From Diploscapter coronatus (lineage: Eukaryota > Nematoda > Chromadorea > Rhabditida > Rhabditidae), in the NCBI GenBank assembly GCA_964036155.1, contig OZ038422.1, positions 61,651,201-61,715,200 of the forward strand: 64,000 bases of DNA, read 5' to 3'. Made by a program: the position numbers and the translations under genes. Positions 46,101 through 57,582 of the stretch are shown piece after piece. Under the pieces are notes generated by a model, which ran no database searches, was not told the origin of the DNA, and saw only the letters and a list, made by a program, of their open reading frames with translations. The stretch's first letter is position 1. Each line of letters opens with the position of its first letter.

Positions 46101-49100
46101 CATTAAATCAACCTTAATTTGATGTAGGATGTACCAATATTAGTTAAATCTATATTTTTTGAAAAAATAATTTATAAAATGATCATCAATATATTTATTA
46201 TTTCCTGCGATACTAACATTTTCATTAAGAAAGCTAACCCAAGGTAATCACATATCATTAAAATGCCACAATTACCTCAATATTGCATGTCATTTTTCGC
46301 TTCAGCCTGAGTTTTACCCATTTGCTTTTGCGAATTTCAGCAACGTGAGCCGATTTGGCCTTTCATGCCTGGTGCTTTGCCTTCGGTAACTGAGTCCGCA
46401 CGGACTTCGATCAACGGAAAACTCAAGTCCCATCTGGACGGAGTGCGGAGAGTCGAGAAATTCAACTCCATGCCGCTACTCACCAACGGACATCACAAGC
46501 AAAACGGAGTATATTTTTGCTAATATACCTGAAAGATACCCGCAATATTTCAAATGTTGCAGTATTTCAAGAAACATTTGGTTATTTTAGTTTTAAAATG
46601 GTTTAATCATGCTTCCTTACCTATGTAGATAAATTTGATTTAATCAGTGTGCGGTGATTTTGCTACATTAATTTTAAACTCAATGCCAACCGCTCTAAGC
46701 CTGGGAGGATTTGGTATAGACGAATATTGTGATTCAAAATCATCGGTGGTGATAGTTTCTCGTTAGAACTTCTATTCGAGTTTAGTTCGATTATTTTTAT
46801 TTGAAACCATTAGATATTTTTATTTATACTAAATGAGCGGGACTTCCGGAAAAAAACTTTCATGGCGATATTTTTAATTATCTAATTATCTAAAAATGAC
46901 GGTTCTATCTTATTCGGAAGTTCTGATATATGAAAAATTACGCGACCGGCCCTTCGAGGTATCAAATTTCAGGACGACCGTCCCAGAAGTATCATGAAGA
47001 GAAAGGAACTCGAGTCGAAAGAACAGATGATGTGGCCCGTGCAGCAGATGCAAGTCGTCCAGCACAAGGCAATAAAATAGGATTCCAATTCTTTAAGATT
47101 TTGGAAATCTTGCGAAAAAATAACCTTTTCTCCGAAAATTTTACGAGATTTTCAAAATTTAGAAACGTTTTTTTTCAGGAGGGTTATGAAAATAGTTTGA
47201 AGTGTGCTTAATTTTCCCAATATCTAAAACTTGAACGCGTTTGACGAATGAGTGAACCCCTCTAACATGCTGAGCTTGAAAAATCAGGATTTGAACATCT
47301 TGATTTTTCAAAATTTTCCCTCCCGGCGCGCTGCCTTCGCTGGCAAATTAAATATGCCTCGCTAAAATAATCGATAATTCTAGAAATTAGAATAAGGTTG
47401 AATTTTTAGCCGACGGTGACTGAGACGGTGCAACGTTTCGAAGAGACCCGTAGAACCGAAGAAGTCGAGCGCAGAGTCCAAAGACGAGAGAAGAGAGAAA
47501 GAAGGTAACTAACTACTATAATTAATGGGCTTGATCACCTTAATTCCAATTTCCAGATCCCGCCATCACTCGTCAAGCCGTCATCACAGCGGTTACAACG
47601 ACGGGTACCATCATCACGGTAATTAGACTAATTAGCTCGGATATAACTGAGCACTGATAATTGGACGTTAACAGTGCACCAACACACCAAGTTAATTTCA
47701 CATTCGGTTTCGAACTTGTCTCTCGAGAACATGTATGAGTTTCATTAGTAATATATTTCGGGATGGCGTTGGTTTGAATGATTTACAAATGTCGTTTATG
47801 ATTTGATTTAATGATTGATGGTGGTTGGTATTGAATAATGTCTGGAAGAGAACGAAGACTATTTCAAATTATGAGAAATTTGAAAGACAAGATGAAGTTT
47901 TAACCAACTAAGACTTGAAATTTGACATAATCTTCGTTCTCTAAGACAGCAATCTGGGTTGAAGGTAAATTTATGTGAACTAACCTGTTCTTGTAGAACA
48001 CCACGAATTCCATCGCACCGCGTCTATGCCCAGAATCGTCTACAAGTCCTCGAACCGAGCCATGAACAGCGACGAGATCGACAAGATCGTGCGCGAGGCC
48101 TACGAGGCCGCTGACGAAGCGCGAAGAGACGCTGATAAACGTACGGAGAAACCTCGACCGGATTTTTTACTTTCTTTAATTTTCACTATGAGTTCCATTC
48201 CACGTTGTCCTTCGTCTCTCTTCAAGAATTCTTCTTTTGCACGACACTTTTCTCATCAGGGCTGAACGAGGTTCCGAACTAGAAATTTTCTTACCTATGA
48301 CCTCGTTCAGACCGTTTTACTCTAAACATGGGTTTTAAGGGATTTAGAAAATATTGTGAATTCAGGAGGCTACCGCAGCAGCTCGCTGAGCCGCTCGGGA
48401 CATGCCGGCTACTTACCGGCGTCGAACGAGACCTACTACAAGCGAGAGGCCACCAGAAGGGAACACCACTCGAATAGAGGAGGTGGAGAGGTTCGTCATC
48501 CTTTGAAACTCCCCACGAAAATCAAACTGTTTCAATTCCAGCGCTACGAAGACGAATTCGGCGGACGTGGTCTGGCCCACGCTCGCTACGGGTCACTCTC
48601 GGACTCGCTGAGAAGAGGAGAACTCAAGTACATTCCCAACGGTGATGTGAGAGAATCCTACTACAGAAATGGCGACGGACGAAGCATGCACAAGAGCTAC
48701 TCGACCAGTACGGGTTTCAGTTTCGTAGCGATTTTTAATTAACTTCTCCAGGAGACGTGTTCTCTGGTGGACACGAAGCGGCGCACGACCATAGATCTGC
48801 TTCTTCGATGCGCCGTGGCAGTCAGCAGGCGTCGCCGTTCGTCGAGTATCCACCATCTTTGCCGAGAAGGTTAAAAGCCATCGTCTGAAATTGGAAATTC
48901 GCCCTTTTAGAGCCGGCAGAGAAGACTACTACTCGTACAAGCCGGTGAGCAAGTCTAGAAGCTATGCGGATTGGGACGACGCTGGACGCGCTGGTTTCGG
49001 CAAGGAAATTAAACGGTACGGGTCTAACCCCTGGGTGAATAAACACCATGTGAGGATTTCAGCTACGACGACGACATGACGCGTCTCGAGGCGGAGTTCC

Positions 49101-49452
49101 GCGATTCGCTTCTGATGCCGATGCCGAACGGCAACGTCAACGACAGAGAGCACCGCACCGAGCAGATCCCCGGTGGATACGAGACCTTCCACAAGGACAA
49201 TCGGGCTAATTCCGGAAGAAGAGTGGGCAGAGATGGAAGACCCGTGGATTTCAAGTAAGGAAATTTGGCACCTGAAAGAAATTGCTTCCAAGGGGTAGTT
49301 TCAAGAATGAGTAAAGCTGGAGTAATCTAACGAAACTATGATTTTATTGATAAAAGTAGGAAAAACAACGATTCTTAAAACTTTTCAGCGAAGCGACCCA
49401 GGAGTACAGTTACAAGCGAGAGCAAGAATTTGACGACAGAAGACGTCGTTAA
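28191..49452 (+). CDS. Very large proline-rich, low-complexity protein, unidentified (about 1,800 codons)
   Basis: About forty exons join in phase: 28191-28221, 32169-32254, 32312-32470, 34695-34784, 34881-34988, 35332-35469, 35689-35844, 36043-36084, 36141-36161, 36580-36651, 36692-36826, 37941-38015, 39586-39786, 39871-40035, 40132-40277, 40335-40565, 40615-40774, 40810-40998, 41049-41186, 41249-41615, 41658-41839, 41884-41982, 42027-42195, 42276-42448, 42737-42865, 43017-43298, 44280-44300, 44736-44870, 45339-45413, 45895-45987, 46341-46508, 46973-47068, 47410-47504, 47557-47618, 47997-48140, 48366-48490, 48542-48707, 48752-48869, 48911-49015, 49063-49254 and 49389-49452. The product has no signal peptide or membrane span. 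It has an eight-proline run, charged coiled-coil-like helices (ERIEEYKRQKKLEEFAMRKH), a Trp/Pro motif (RRWQPPPDKPYVWPTLRRP), and a Tyr/Arg/Ser-rich tail ending DDRRRR. A cytoskeletal scaffold is a guess. The first exon and the 46973-47068 donor are the weakest parts. The region after 44 kb could be a separate gene. Confidence 0.7.
28222..32168 (+). other. First intron of the large gene (3.9 kb)
   Basis: It runs from a GTTAGT donor after the ten-codon first exon to TTTTTGTAG at 32168. It includes CG-rich islands in AT-rich DNA (about 29150-29280, 30780-30950, 31230-31310 and 31820-31960), which are candidates for enhancers or further promoters. I find no convincing exon within it. Confidence 0.45.
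33902..33922 (+). repeat. Poly-T tract in intron of the large gene
   Basis: 21 consecutive T residues inside the 2.2 kb intron between 32470 and 34695. Such a homopolymer could be the tail of a reverse-strand retroposed sequence, but no target duplication or flanking element is evident. Confidence 0.8.
34564..34635 (+). CDS. Candidate alternative first exon of the large gene (MVQMSKPPRPRQ...)
   Basis: A 72-nt open exon starts with ATG two bases after an AATAATCAG acceptor and ends at a perfect GTAAGT donor in phase 0. It splices in frame to the exon at 34695. It cannot be an internal exon of the main transcript: read in the phase left by exon 3 it contains a stop, and the phase that is open needs a base the previous exon does not supply. 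The acceptor hugging the ATG is the pattern of a trans-spliced alternative start. Confidence 0.55.
35886..35980. mobile_element. MITE-like palindromic element, copy 2
   Basis: CACGACATGTGAAATAGTGT at 35889 pairs imperfectly with ACACTATTTCGCATGTCTTG plus ATGTCGTG on the right side. The centre and flank (CTATCCTAACCATACACTATTTCG, then TTTCTGAATAGCC) match copy 1. It sits in the intron that uses a GC donor. Confidence 0.65.
36286..36336 (+). CDS. Possible alternative first exon (MKMAALPPFGSGHFETW)
   Basis: Within intron 36162-36579 a 17-codon frame starts at ATG, 22 nt after an ATTTTTACGGTAG acceptor-like site, and ends at a TGG|GTACCT donor in phase 0. It would join in frame to the exon at 36580. 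Small hairpin-like words (ATGGC...GCCAT) overlap it, and support is thin. Confidence 0.25.
39251..39433 (+). CDS. Alternative first exon of the large gene (MEYPENWRDDPPYS...)
   Basis: A 61-codon frame begins at ATG 39251, has an in-frame stop at 39236-39238, and has no AG acceptor in between, so it can only be a first coding exon. It ends GAAGTGGAGGAG|GTAAAT in phase 0 and joins in frame to the proline-rich exon at 39586. Its codon use and Arg/Pro-rich composition (RQKYPPLPPKPRLRPFGHRP) match the rest of the protein. The 1.2 kb before it (38016-39250) would be its promoter. Confidence 0.65.
42888..42980. mobile_element. MITE-like palindromic element, copy 3
   Basis: AGATAAGATATACGAAATAG (42890-42909) pairs with CTTATTTCGTTACGTCTTGTTGCC (from 42946). 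The right half shares the TATTTCG-x-x-x-TGTCT-GTTGCC-TTGTG layout and the TTTCAAA flank with copies 1 and 2. It lies inside intron 42866-43016, just after a donor, in the same orientation relative to the gene as copy 2. Confidence 0.6.
43344..43562 (+). CDS. Candidate alternative terminal exon of the large gene
   Basis: After a CTTCTTTCAG acceptor, a 72-codon frame continues in phase from the exon ending at 43298 and reaches a TGA at 43560-43562. It contains a His-Pro repeat (GPHPHPHPHSS) and Ser/Arg-rich sequence like the rest of the protein. Its use would yield an isoform of about 1,320 aa. The long isoform would skip it, joining 43298 to 44280. No strong AATAAA follows within several hundred bases, which weakens the case. 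Confidence 0.5.
   Translation, partial: QSDPPSDLRAISPTPGHTRSMIRTMTESVQRLAPDVGTGPHPHPHPHSSTSSRVPSRSQSHRLTSPTNSRYL
44108..44128 (+). CDS. Possible alternative start exon (MGAVKYE)
   Basis: ATG plus six codons end at a GAG|GTTAGT donor in phase 0 and would join the 21-nt exon at 44280. If real, it would let the C-terminal third (44-49.5 kb) be made on its own, or mark it as a separate gene. Evidence is only a start codon and a good donor. Confidence 0.25.
47847..47942. repeat. Inverted repeat (fold-back element) in intron of the large gene
   Basis: AGAGAACGAAGACTATTTCA (47847-47866) is nearly the reverse complement of GACATAATCTTCGTTCTCT at the right end, with arms of about 25-30 bp and a spacer of about 40 bp. 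It is not related by eye to the three-copy family. It is probably another non-autonomous fold-back element. Confidence 0.7.
48262..48310. repeat. Small inverted repeat CTGAACGAGGT...ACCTCGTTCAG
   Basis: A perfect 11-bp inverted repeat separated by 27 bp in the intron 48141-48365. It could form a hairpin in the pre-mRNA. Confidence 0.7.
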
Positions 49453-50287
49453 AATTTGAACAAAAATCATATCTCTCTTAACTTCTGTCCTGCCAAAACC
49501 ATTTATTGTTCTAGGCTAATTTTGACTCATGAGGCATGAATTTTCGCAGACAAAGGTGAATGTTTTTCATGTAATTTTTCGAATATTGACATGCTCATAC
49601 TTTCCATTATTTCAATTAAAATTTATCCACTACTTGATTCAAACTATATTTTCTTATCATTTTGACGATTATTCATCATTTAGGTTCGTTTATTCATATT
49701 TACGTCGAAAAGTGCCAGAATTTCCATTTGTAATAATTAAGTGCCCTTTTTATAGTTAATTTTGCCACCTCCACTTATGTTATTCATGATTATGATATGC
49801 AAGAAAATTGGTGCTATTTTACGAAAAAATATTAATCATCAATTTTCGATTTTTATTTCTCGTTTCCCAGTGTTGCTCATTGAAACGTTATATTTTGAAC
49901 GAAGGAAAAAATAATTCGATTTTATTTTAGCATAGTTTTCTGAAAGCATCTTAAACCTGACTACGATAATATGCATACTATACTTGTGTAAATCTCGACT
50001 ACTACGAAATTATTCTTTTATTATTTGTTTTAAGATTCACAAATGATGTGTAAGAAGAAATTTTATATCCTGAACAATAAACTTGGAAAACACAAATGCA
50101 TTGCGTATATATACAAATAAATATTGCTAGCTAGTATAATAAGTTATTAAATTAAATTAAAGCACATAAATATCAGATTATATACAGGGATATTACAACA
50201 AATAAACAGTTTTGGAGAATCTTGAGCAAATGGTTTGAGGAATGGCGTTGTAGTTTATCTTGTATGGATTTTACAAAATCAATACAT
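49453..50287. other. Convergent 3' region between the large gene and the secreted-protein gene
   Basis: AT-rich. On the plus strand AATAAA at 50076-50081 may end the large gene's message. On the minus strand TTTATT near 50025 gives an AATAAA for the other gene, so the two 3' UTRs may overlap. No coding sequence is seen. Confidence 0.5.
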
Positions 50288-53284
50288 TCAAGGGCTAGAA
50301 GCAATCACTGCTAGGGGTAATTTCCTATTGATATTATGACTTCTGGCCCGAGTTCGTGGCTTTTTTCTGATAATTCGAGATTTCGGAGTTTCTTTGGCTT
50401 CAGATAGTGAGATATACGCATTTTCATAGAGACTTCTCAATAGTCGGTTGATATCACCAGTATTTGATAATCTTTGACGATAATCACTAGCCAATCTTTC
50501 AAACTCAGTCATTGCGTGCATCTTAAATGCAATATATTTAATTCTTTTATCTAAATAAAATATATACCTTTCTCCTAGGCATAAACGGCGAAGTTTGTAC
50601 GGATAGCCTTCTATGATGTGTTACAGTAGTAAACCTAAAATTTGGGTTTGTAACTGAAATATCAACTTTTAAATACGGTAAGTGAGTGGTGGTCGTGGTA
50701 TCTAATGCATCCGCTTCAGCTAAGCTCAGTGGAGCTCCGGTAGCGGTGCCGAGAGGTAATAGATCGTCGTCTTCATTTGGGTTTTCGGGTTCCTAAATAT
50801 TAAAATTAATAGAAGATTTATCTCAAACGATTACCCCTTCTTCTTTTTGGGTTAACTTCTCAAGTTGTTCCTTTTCTTCATTTTCCGTCGATTGACTCGG
50901 AATGATGTTGATCTTCTTCAATTTTGGTGGAGCCAGCGGGGCTTTGTTAGCTTCTTTGATAATATCGTAGGAATCAACAGATTCCGATTCGGAGGCTGGA
51001 CGGGATAAGGGTACTAGTTCTTCGATTTCTGAAATTTAAATACTTTATTTTATATGAGGAGATTTTCATATTATAGTACTTTTTCGCGAATATACTACGA
51101 ATGTGATACTTTACACCATATTAGGATTTTAGATTATAATTATGATAAACTTACCAATCGGAAATGTTTCCTGATGCCTATCCCTATCACGTTCGCTTTC
51201 CTCTAATTCGAGATTAGCGGGTTCAATTATGGGTATAGCTTCGGGTTTATTCTGAATTCTCCAATTATTCGAATTGAATCTCTCGAATTCCTACCTCTTC
51301 AGGAGGCTGAGCGATAGGTATCGGCATCTCAATGATTTTGGGAGTTTCTGGAAGTGGAGCAGCAGTAGTAGTTGTGGTGGTTGTAGATTCAGAGGTTTTT
51401 GTTGATGTGAGCGTGGTTGTGGTTGTCTAATTAAAGTTTATATTTTAAAATAAGCCTATAATTTCTCACAGTAGTCACAGGCAGTGTACTTGTCGTCGCT
51501 GTATTTTCCGAAGTTATCGGCCGTATGGTGTCATTTCTCATTTCATTAATTACAGTAGGAATTCTTACGGTATTATCTGAAAATATCATGGAAAATGAAT
51601 CATTTTGTGAATCATTACGATGATGTTTAGATTTCCTTGTTCCATTAATTCGGCTCGCCTTAGGATATCGATCACCATTCGTAAGACTCTTTTCTGCTAA
51701 TTTCTTAGCTAATTCCTCCCGAACGATCTGAAATAATAAAATTTTAACTCATATTTTGAATTATTATAAAAAAAAATCAATGTTTAGCATAATAAAAATT
51801 AATGGGAGTAAACTGCACAATACCTGTTCAACCCTTTCCACTAAATTCCTCGCTTCAGTCTGACTCAAATTCAAATGTTGGAAAATATCGTGCATCATAG
51901 GGTTTTGAGTGGTGGCTGTGAAATCAGGCTAAATTTATCGTTATTTTAAATTCGAAATAGCTCAAATACAGTAGGCTCCGCATGTATCTGTGGTGGTCTG
52001 CTAAAATATTCTGGATCCGAAATTCTATCCATCGCTGGAGTAACCCTCTGGGAGTCTTCTTCGAAGGCTTCTGAAATGGGTCGATATTTTTTGAATAAAA
52101 AATTCAATACCGATAAATTCATTATCATCATCTGAGGATATAATTCGCATGTTTGAGGTCTCAAAATTGTTCTAAAATTTCAAAATTATAGACAACTAAT
52201 ATCATGCTTACCTTTCTAATCCTAGGAACCTTTGAAGTGACTTGAATAGGTTCTGGTTTTGTGGTTCTTGGCCGAATTGTCGTTGAATAGACCGTTACTT
52301 TGTGCTCATATTGTTGGGGAGCATATTGTGTGACTCCCGCAAATACTGGCTTCGGCAAGGGTGAAGATGACGTTTGGGTTTTGGATCGATCCGGTAGCAC
52401 CGGAAGGACGTTTGTCGCTCCAGATCCCGATGATGCAGGCTAAAATCGTGTTTTTTCTTCAATAAAATCCCTAGGATCTTCGAATTTAAAAACCTGCACG
52501 GACGAAACCTGTGACTGGACCGATTCCACGGTAGCTATCGGACGAGGGTTTGTCTGGCCTACTCCAGAAGCCGAGTTCTGACCCTGTTGCTCCGCAGCTA
52601 GATGCGTCAAGACGTCGTAGATCCCAAGACGGTCATTTGGGTTCGGGTTCGGAACTAAAATGGATTTTTTAGTTTGCAAGTTCTTAAGGTGGAATGTCTC
52701 TAATAAAATGCTATTTCTTATCACTCTGACGCCTCATTTTTAACTATGACTTACCACTTTACAAGTAAGTCTTAGCTTTAAATTGAGTCCTTACCTGGAG
52801 ATTGAATTGGATATTGAGGTTGGACTGAGCCAGCACCGGCGAAGACGGCTTGAGGCGTCAAATTCATGGTTTGACTTGGCTGGAGTAAGGCATTGTGTTG
52901 GCGGTATGCATCTTCCAAGTGTCTGAAAAAGTGTTGATTTTTTAATTCGAGTGCTTCGCTATCCAAATATTGTGCAGTTGAAAATATTCAAATCATATAA
53001 GTCTCACTTGACAGCATCTTTCTGTATCTTAGCATTAACCGATTCACTCAATAGGACGTTATTGATAATGAAGGCGTTGCTTATTTCGCTTTGTCTCCGC
53101 AGATATTGGTAAAATGATTGATCAATTAAGCCGTACTGAAGTTAAAGTCGTTGGACAAATATTGAAATTAATAAGGTACTTGATTTGTAGGGCTCGAATT
53201 AGGCGATGGCGGAATATTATTAGCTGGCACCGAAGATTGCCCATAGCAAAGCCAAGGTATCATTAGCAGAAATAGAGCTATCAT
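50288..53284 (-). CDS. Predicted secreted Thr/Pro/Gln-rich protein, unidentified (about 718 aa)
   Basis: Fourteen exons join in phase: 53284-53180, 53135-53008, 52922-52795, 52654-52494, 52439-52212, 52171-52111, 52070-51970, 51928-51824, 51727-51470, 51426-51295, 51251-51155, 51028-50835, 50792-50568 and 50521-50288. The start MIALFLLMIPWLCYG is a signal peptide with probable cleavage near residue 15. No transmembrane segment follows, so export is likely. Composition is strongly biased: NPNPNP, Gln-rich stretches, a TTTTTLTSTKTSESTTTTTTT segment suited to O-glycosylation, acidic Glu-rich linkers, and a basic C-terminus (RIIRKKPRTRARSHNINRK). N-x-S/T sites are present. The ATG lies one base after a CTTTCAG acceptor, which fixes the start. 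I recognise no enzymatic or adhesive domain. A cuticle or extracellular-matrix role is possible but unsupported. Exon 51727-51470 contains an internal TTTTCAG that could act as an alternative acceptor. Confidence 0.8.
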
Positions 53285-54009
53285 TCTGAAAGTCGTAATG
53301 ATTTCAAGACATCGACGTAATTTATGAGGAGGAAGAATTTCCAGATATCAATAAAAAGATCGAATTCCAAAGCAGAAAGATCATTTTCAAGCTTATAAGT
53401 CTATCTCCATAAAATGCGGTTTCTAGAATAATCGTTAATGAACTGTCTAAACATATCATTCGACCGGAGACTTTATGATTCATGTTTTTTGTTTGAAAAA
53501 CTCATGCAAATTGACAGGGAAGTATGGTTTTAATGAATAAAAAGTAAAGGTTTATACAAATGGTTTATGAACTATATGATATTATGAAAAAGTATGATTC
53601 GTCATGTTTGACAGTGATGCTTCTTATGAGGTAAAAAAGAGCTGTAAATTATTACTGATGACTTTCTTCTTAATATGCCTTAACATCGTCAAAATGGGTT
53701 ACAATTTATGTAGCGTAATCACTAACAGCCCTTATAGATGCTAGAGACGATGCTTGTGAGAAAAGCAGGGATTTACGACGGATTTGCAGATTAACGAGCG
53801 GGAGAGACAAGGCCATAGACTGAAAGTGAACAGTCTTTCTATTAATGATAATTAGAGAACGTCTTAGGATAGAGTGCAAGTATTGCACGTACATTAGATA
53901 AATGTTAGGTTAATGACCTACTATCAAGATATCTTGAATTCCTTTAAGACAAAATGTCATATTGATATAAACTGGGATTAATCTATGTGTGGTCAGAAAT
54001 GGGTTGACG

Positions 54010-54029
54010 TATTGTGGGTGCCCACAATA
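54010..54029. promoter_or_regulatory. Short palindrome TATTGTGGGTGCCCACAATA
   Basis: Perfect 9-bp inverted arms around a TG centre, about 730 bp upstream of the secreted-protein gene. A related half (GTATTGCGGGCATAC) recurs within 30 bp. The form suits a dimeric DNA-binding protein site, but nothing else supports function. Confidence 0.4.
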
Positions 54030-55113
54030 AATGATTTTTGTGTGTGTATTGCGGGCATACTATTTAATAGTCAGTGAACGATGATTTGCGAATAGTTTAT
54101 AAATACGAAGTTTAAGGTGGAGACGACTCAGACCACGGGTTAAACCATCCAAAATCGATGAATAAAGGAAGGAATTAAGCTAAGAAAGAAGACGGAGAAG
54201 AATTTATCGATCGAATTAATCGCCGAAAGAAAGCCGCAGGGCTGCTTGAAGACGATCGGCAAAATTATCCTCAACGAAATAGAAAACGATTCGCGGAGAC
54301 GAAAACACAAAAAAGCCGTGATAAAAACAGAAGATCGCCACATAAGGGGGAATTCAATGTCAAGTGGTTTCAATATTGCCACTAGAAAGTCCAAATAACA
54401 TTATTATAGCTTAAAATACATTTCAATTCTAATATCTTAGGTCATAAAATAATTTCGTGATCTTTCAAACTAAATTTCATATGATAAAAGTTTTCTGGGA
54501 TACATTTTTAATGAGTATTTAATAAAATGTTAATTATTAAAGATTATATAATCGAAATTATAAATAATAAAGCCATAATAGAAGATATTTTGGGTATAAT
54601 AAATAACCAAAGATAGAGAAAGGATGATGACGCATAACCTTTGTATGTATAAATGTCCAGAACATGGCCTAATGAGTAACAAGAAGTGAAAAGAACTAGC
54701 CTCCTCTGCTAAATATACCCTTAGATACAAGTAACGTAAATTAAATACATGAAAGACAATAATATATAGATAATAATATAGCATAAAAGTGCATATAAGG
54801 ACGCTAGAAAATACACGCTGAAGGGGTGAAAAGTGAGAGAGATAGTAGGAAATACAGAAGACAGAAAATGGACGATCTAGCGCCATCCTGACTAGAAGCT
54901 TCCTCTCCCTAAATGCTGGTTTCTTATTTGTGTGACTCTCTGATCCTCCAGCTTTTTCCTTATCTCTAGCATATTGTTTTTATCCATAATTCTCACATAT
55001 GATAGTATAAGATATTGATGAACTTTGAATAAGTGTTTTTATTATGAAAATTCGAAAGGCTATAAAATGAGAAGAAAAGAGATTTTTTGAAGAACTATAT
55101 TGCGAATCAACAG

Positions 55114-55275
55114 TTCTAGGGACGGTGATCGCCAAAATCCCTTGCTAACTGATCCCAATATATTTTCTTAACAAATTTCTCTTTCCAACCTGTGATTAGC
55201 TGAAATTTCTAATATTGCGACTTGGTATCACTAATAAGGGTTTGCTTGTGCGATCTACCTCTTATAGTTTATTTT
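55114..55275. repeat. Dispersed repeat, copy B
   Basis: Partner of 21459-21620, in the same orientation, sharing blocks GATCGCCAAAA, TATATTTTCTTAACAAATTT and TGCGACTTGGTAT. It lies in the gene-poor region. No open frame is conserved between the copies, so it is not a duplicated exon. Confidence 0.75.
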
Positions 55276-57582
55276 TAATCATCGACCATATACAAGATAA
55301 AATTCGAAAAAAAACTCTATTTTCACGTAACTTCGCCGGAGCCGTATTATTATAACACAATGTGTTCTCAACGATTTTGCCTTTTATTTTTCAAGCCTCG
55401 GAAAATTTTAGAACTGATTTTATGAAGAAGAATTCAGCTTCAAATTTAATCTAAACATATTTCCTCAATTCACTTTTATTTAATCATGATTACAAGGGTG
55501 AAGTTCCTTTGAATTTGGATAATTTGCACGCAACTTTCGCCAAATTAAAATGCTTTTTGATGACAGCTGAAAATTATTCATACTTTACTCTTATAATTAG
55601 CCATTTCAATTAACTTTCCCATTTATATCTATTAATGTAGATGTATAATTTATTATTATTATTCCTATTTTTAACTCAATCATATGAAAAAGCAATCAAT
55701 TCCAATTTATAACCATACGAAAGGGTAAGGAGTTATTTGTCTGGTTTTTGAATTCACGTTAATTAACAAATTATTTATATCAAATTTGTCGTACCAGGTG
55801 CAACTTTTATATTAAATTTTGAACTCCTTCAGTCGATTTAAAAATCCAATTCTACAGAAATTCCTAGGAACATGTAGCTTTGATAATTTAATCGGCGAAG
55901 TTAACCAAAGTCCGATTTTTATCGAATTCAAATCCGACGTTCGACTATTTTTGTTCCTTCACATACGATTCGAAAAATTTGTACCAGTTATTTTTCAAAA
56001 TATACCTCGATTGAGTTGGACTTTTGTATTTCGTGACGAAAAATATTTTCCTATCACTCCACTAACATGTACTATTAAATTATAGTTAGGTAAATAACCG
56101 TATATTTTAACTTATAGCTACTAGTTAAATTTTTTGCCTTTATTAATATTTAGTTATATATTAAGTTTTTAATTTTAGCATAAACATGAAATATTAAAAT
56201 ATTGTAAGTAGAGATTCTTGAAAAATATGAGCTCTGAAGCGGCGAACCTCAAATAATAATTGTCAAAAATAATTGATGCCTTGGAATATGAGTCCTTTCA
56301 AGAATCAGTTTTCAGAATAAAATGCGTTTGCATTTGATCTATCACGAGTATTGTATATTTTACGAACTTTCATTTCTAGAAACATTTCTTTTGAAAGCTA
56401 GTTTAGCAAACTAGGAATGCTCTATTGACTATTCTTATATTTCAAAGTTTTCAATTAATAGTTCTTATTTTATATATCTAGAACGCACTTTTCTGCACTG
56501 ATTTCACTATGTTTACGTTTGAGAAAAATCTGGATCTTTCAAATTATTTTTAATTCGTTTCAAAGCTAATTTTTTGAGAGATGAGTCAAAAGATAAAAGT
56601 CTGTTGTTTATTTTTACCTCAGTTTGCTGCGTTTGTAATTTCCCAAGGGCGATGTTTTTCACCGGTTTTAATTGGGCTGCCGGAATCAAAAACTGCTCCC
56701 CCAGAGATATTCTAATTAATCCCACTGCGCAGTTAGACAAACACAAACTCAAATTAGGCGTAAAGTAAATTTTTATGTCTCCGCCCAAAAGTTTTCAGAT
56801 AGATAAATTAATTCTCCGAAAACCATTCATTTTTATGTTTTAAACATAAAACTACAATTTTGTTTTCCGTATTTTCATATTTTACGCTTCATTAAGTTTT
56901 AGTCTGAATTATGTTTTGGCAGTAAATACCAACTTTAAAGGATGACATTATTCAGAAAATGAAGAACCCAATGAAAATTGTTTTCATAATAATCTACTAA
57001 ATAAGATTAGCCAATGTTTAAAAACTCGCGTCTTTCAGAACTTATCATGTGATAAAGCACGTATTAATCCTTGATATAATCCTATTTTCGAGTCTGTTCC
57101 GAAAGATTCGATTTTTCCCAATAATTATAAATTTAATTCTCAAATAGTTATCAATTTTTTTTTAAATTTCTTCGAAAATCTTAAAAATTTATATTTTTAT
57201 CCCGAAATTTAAATTTCATTCCCGAAAAGTTTCCAACCCTGTTCCTAACTATATTTTCTTTAAGAGCAAACTTAATTTACGGCGTTTAAAACTTTTTTTT
57301 TTTTTTCTTCTAACATTTTCGATCGTTAGAGTAGTTGACAGAAGGCGTGCTGGCCATAGTAGGGCGGTGCAGGAATAATTGACTTTTAGACGTCCAAAAA
57401 ATTCGCCTAAAGGAGAATTTTTGATACTCACGAACTTTAACTATCGAACACTTATTTAGAAGCGTCTTTAATCTTCGTACATTTTACCTAAAATTTAATC
57501 TAATTATTTCATTTATCATGAATATCTAATTTTAGTATTCAGATTTACTTATCGCATACTCCCTGCAATTTTTTTCATTCTA

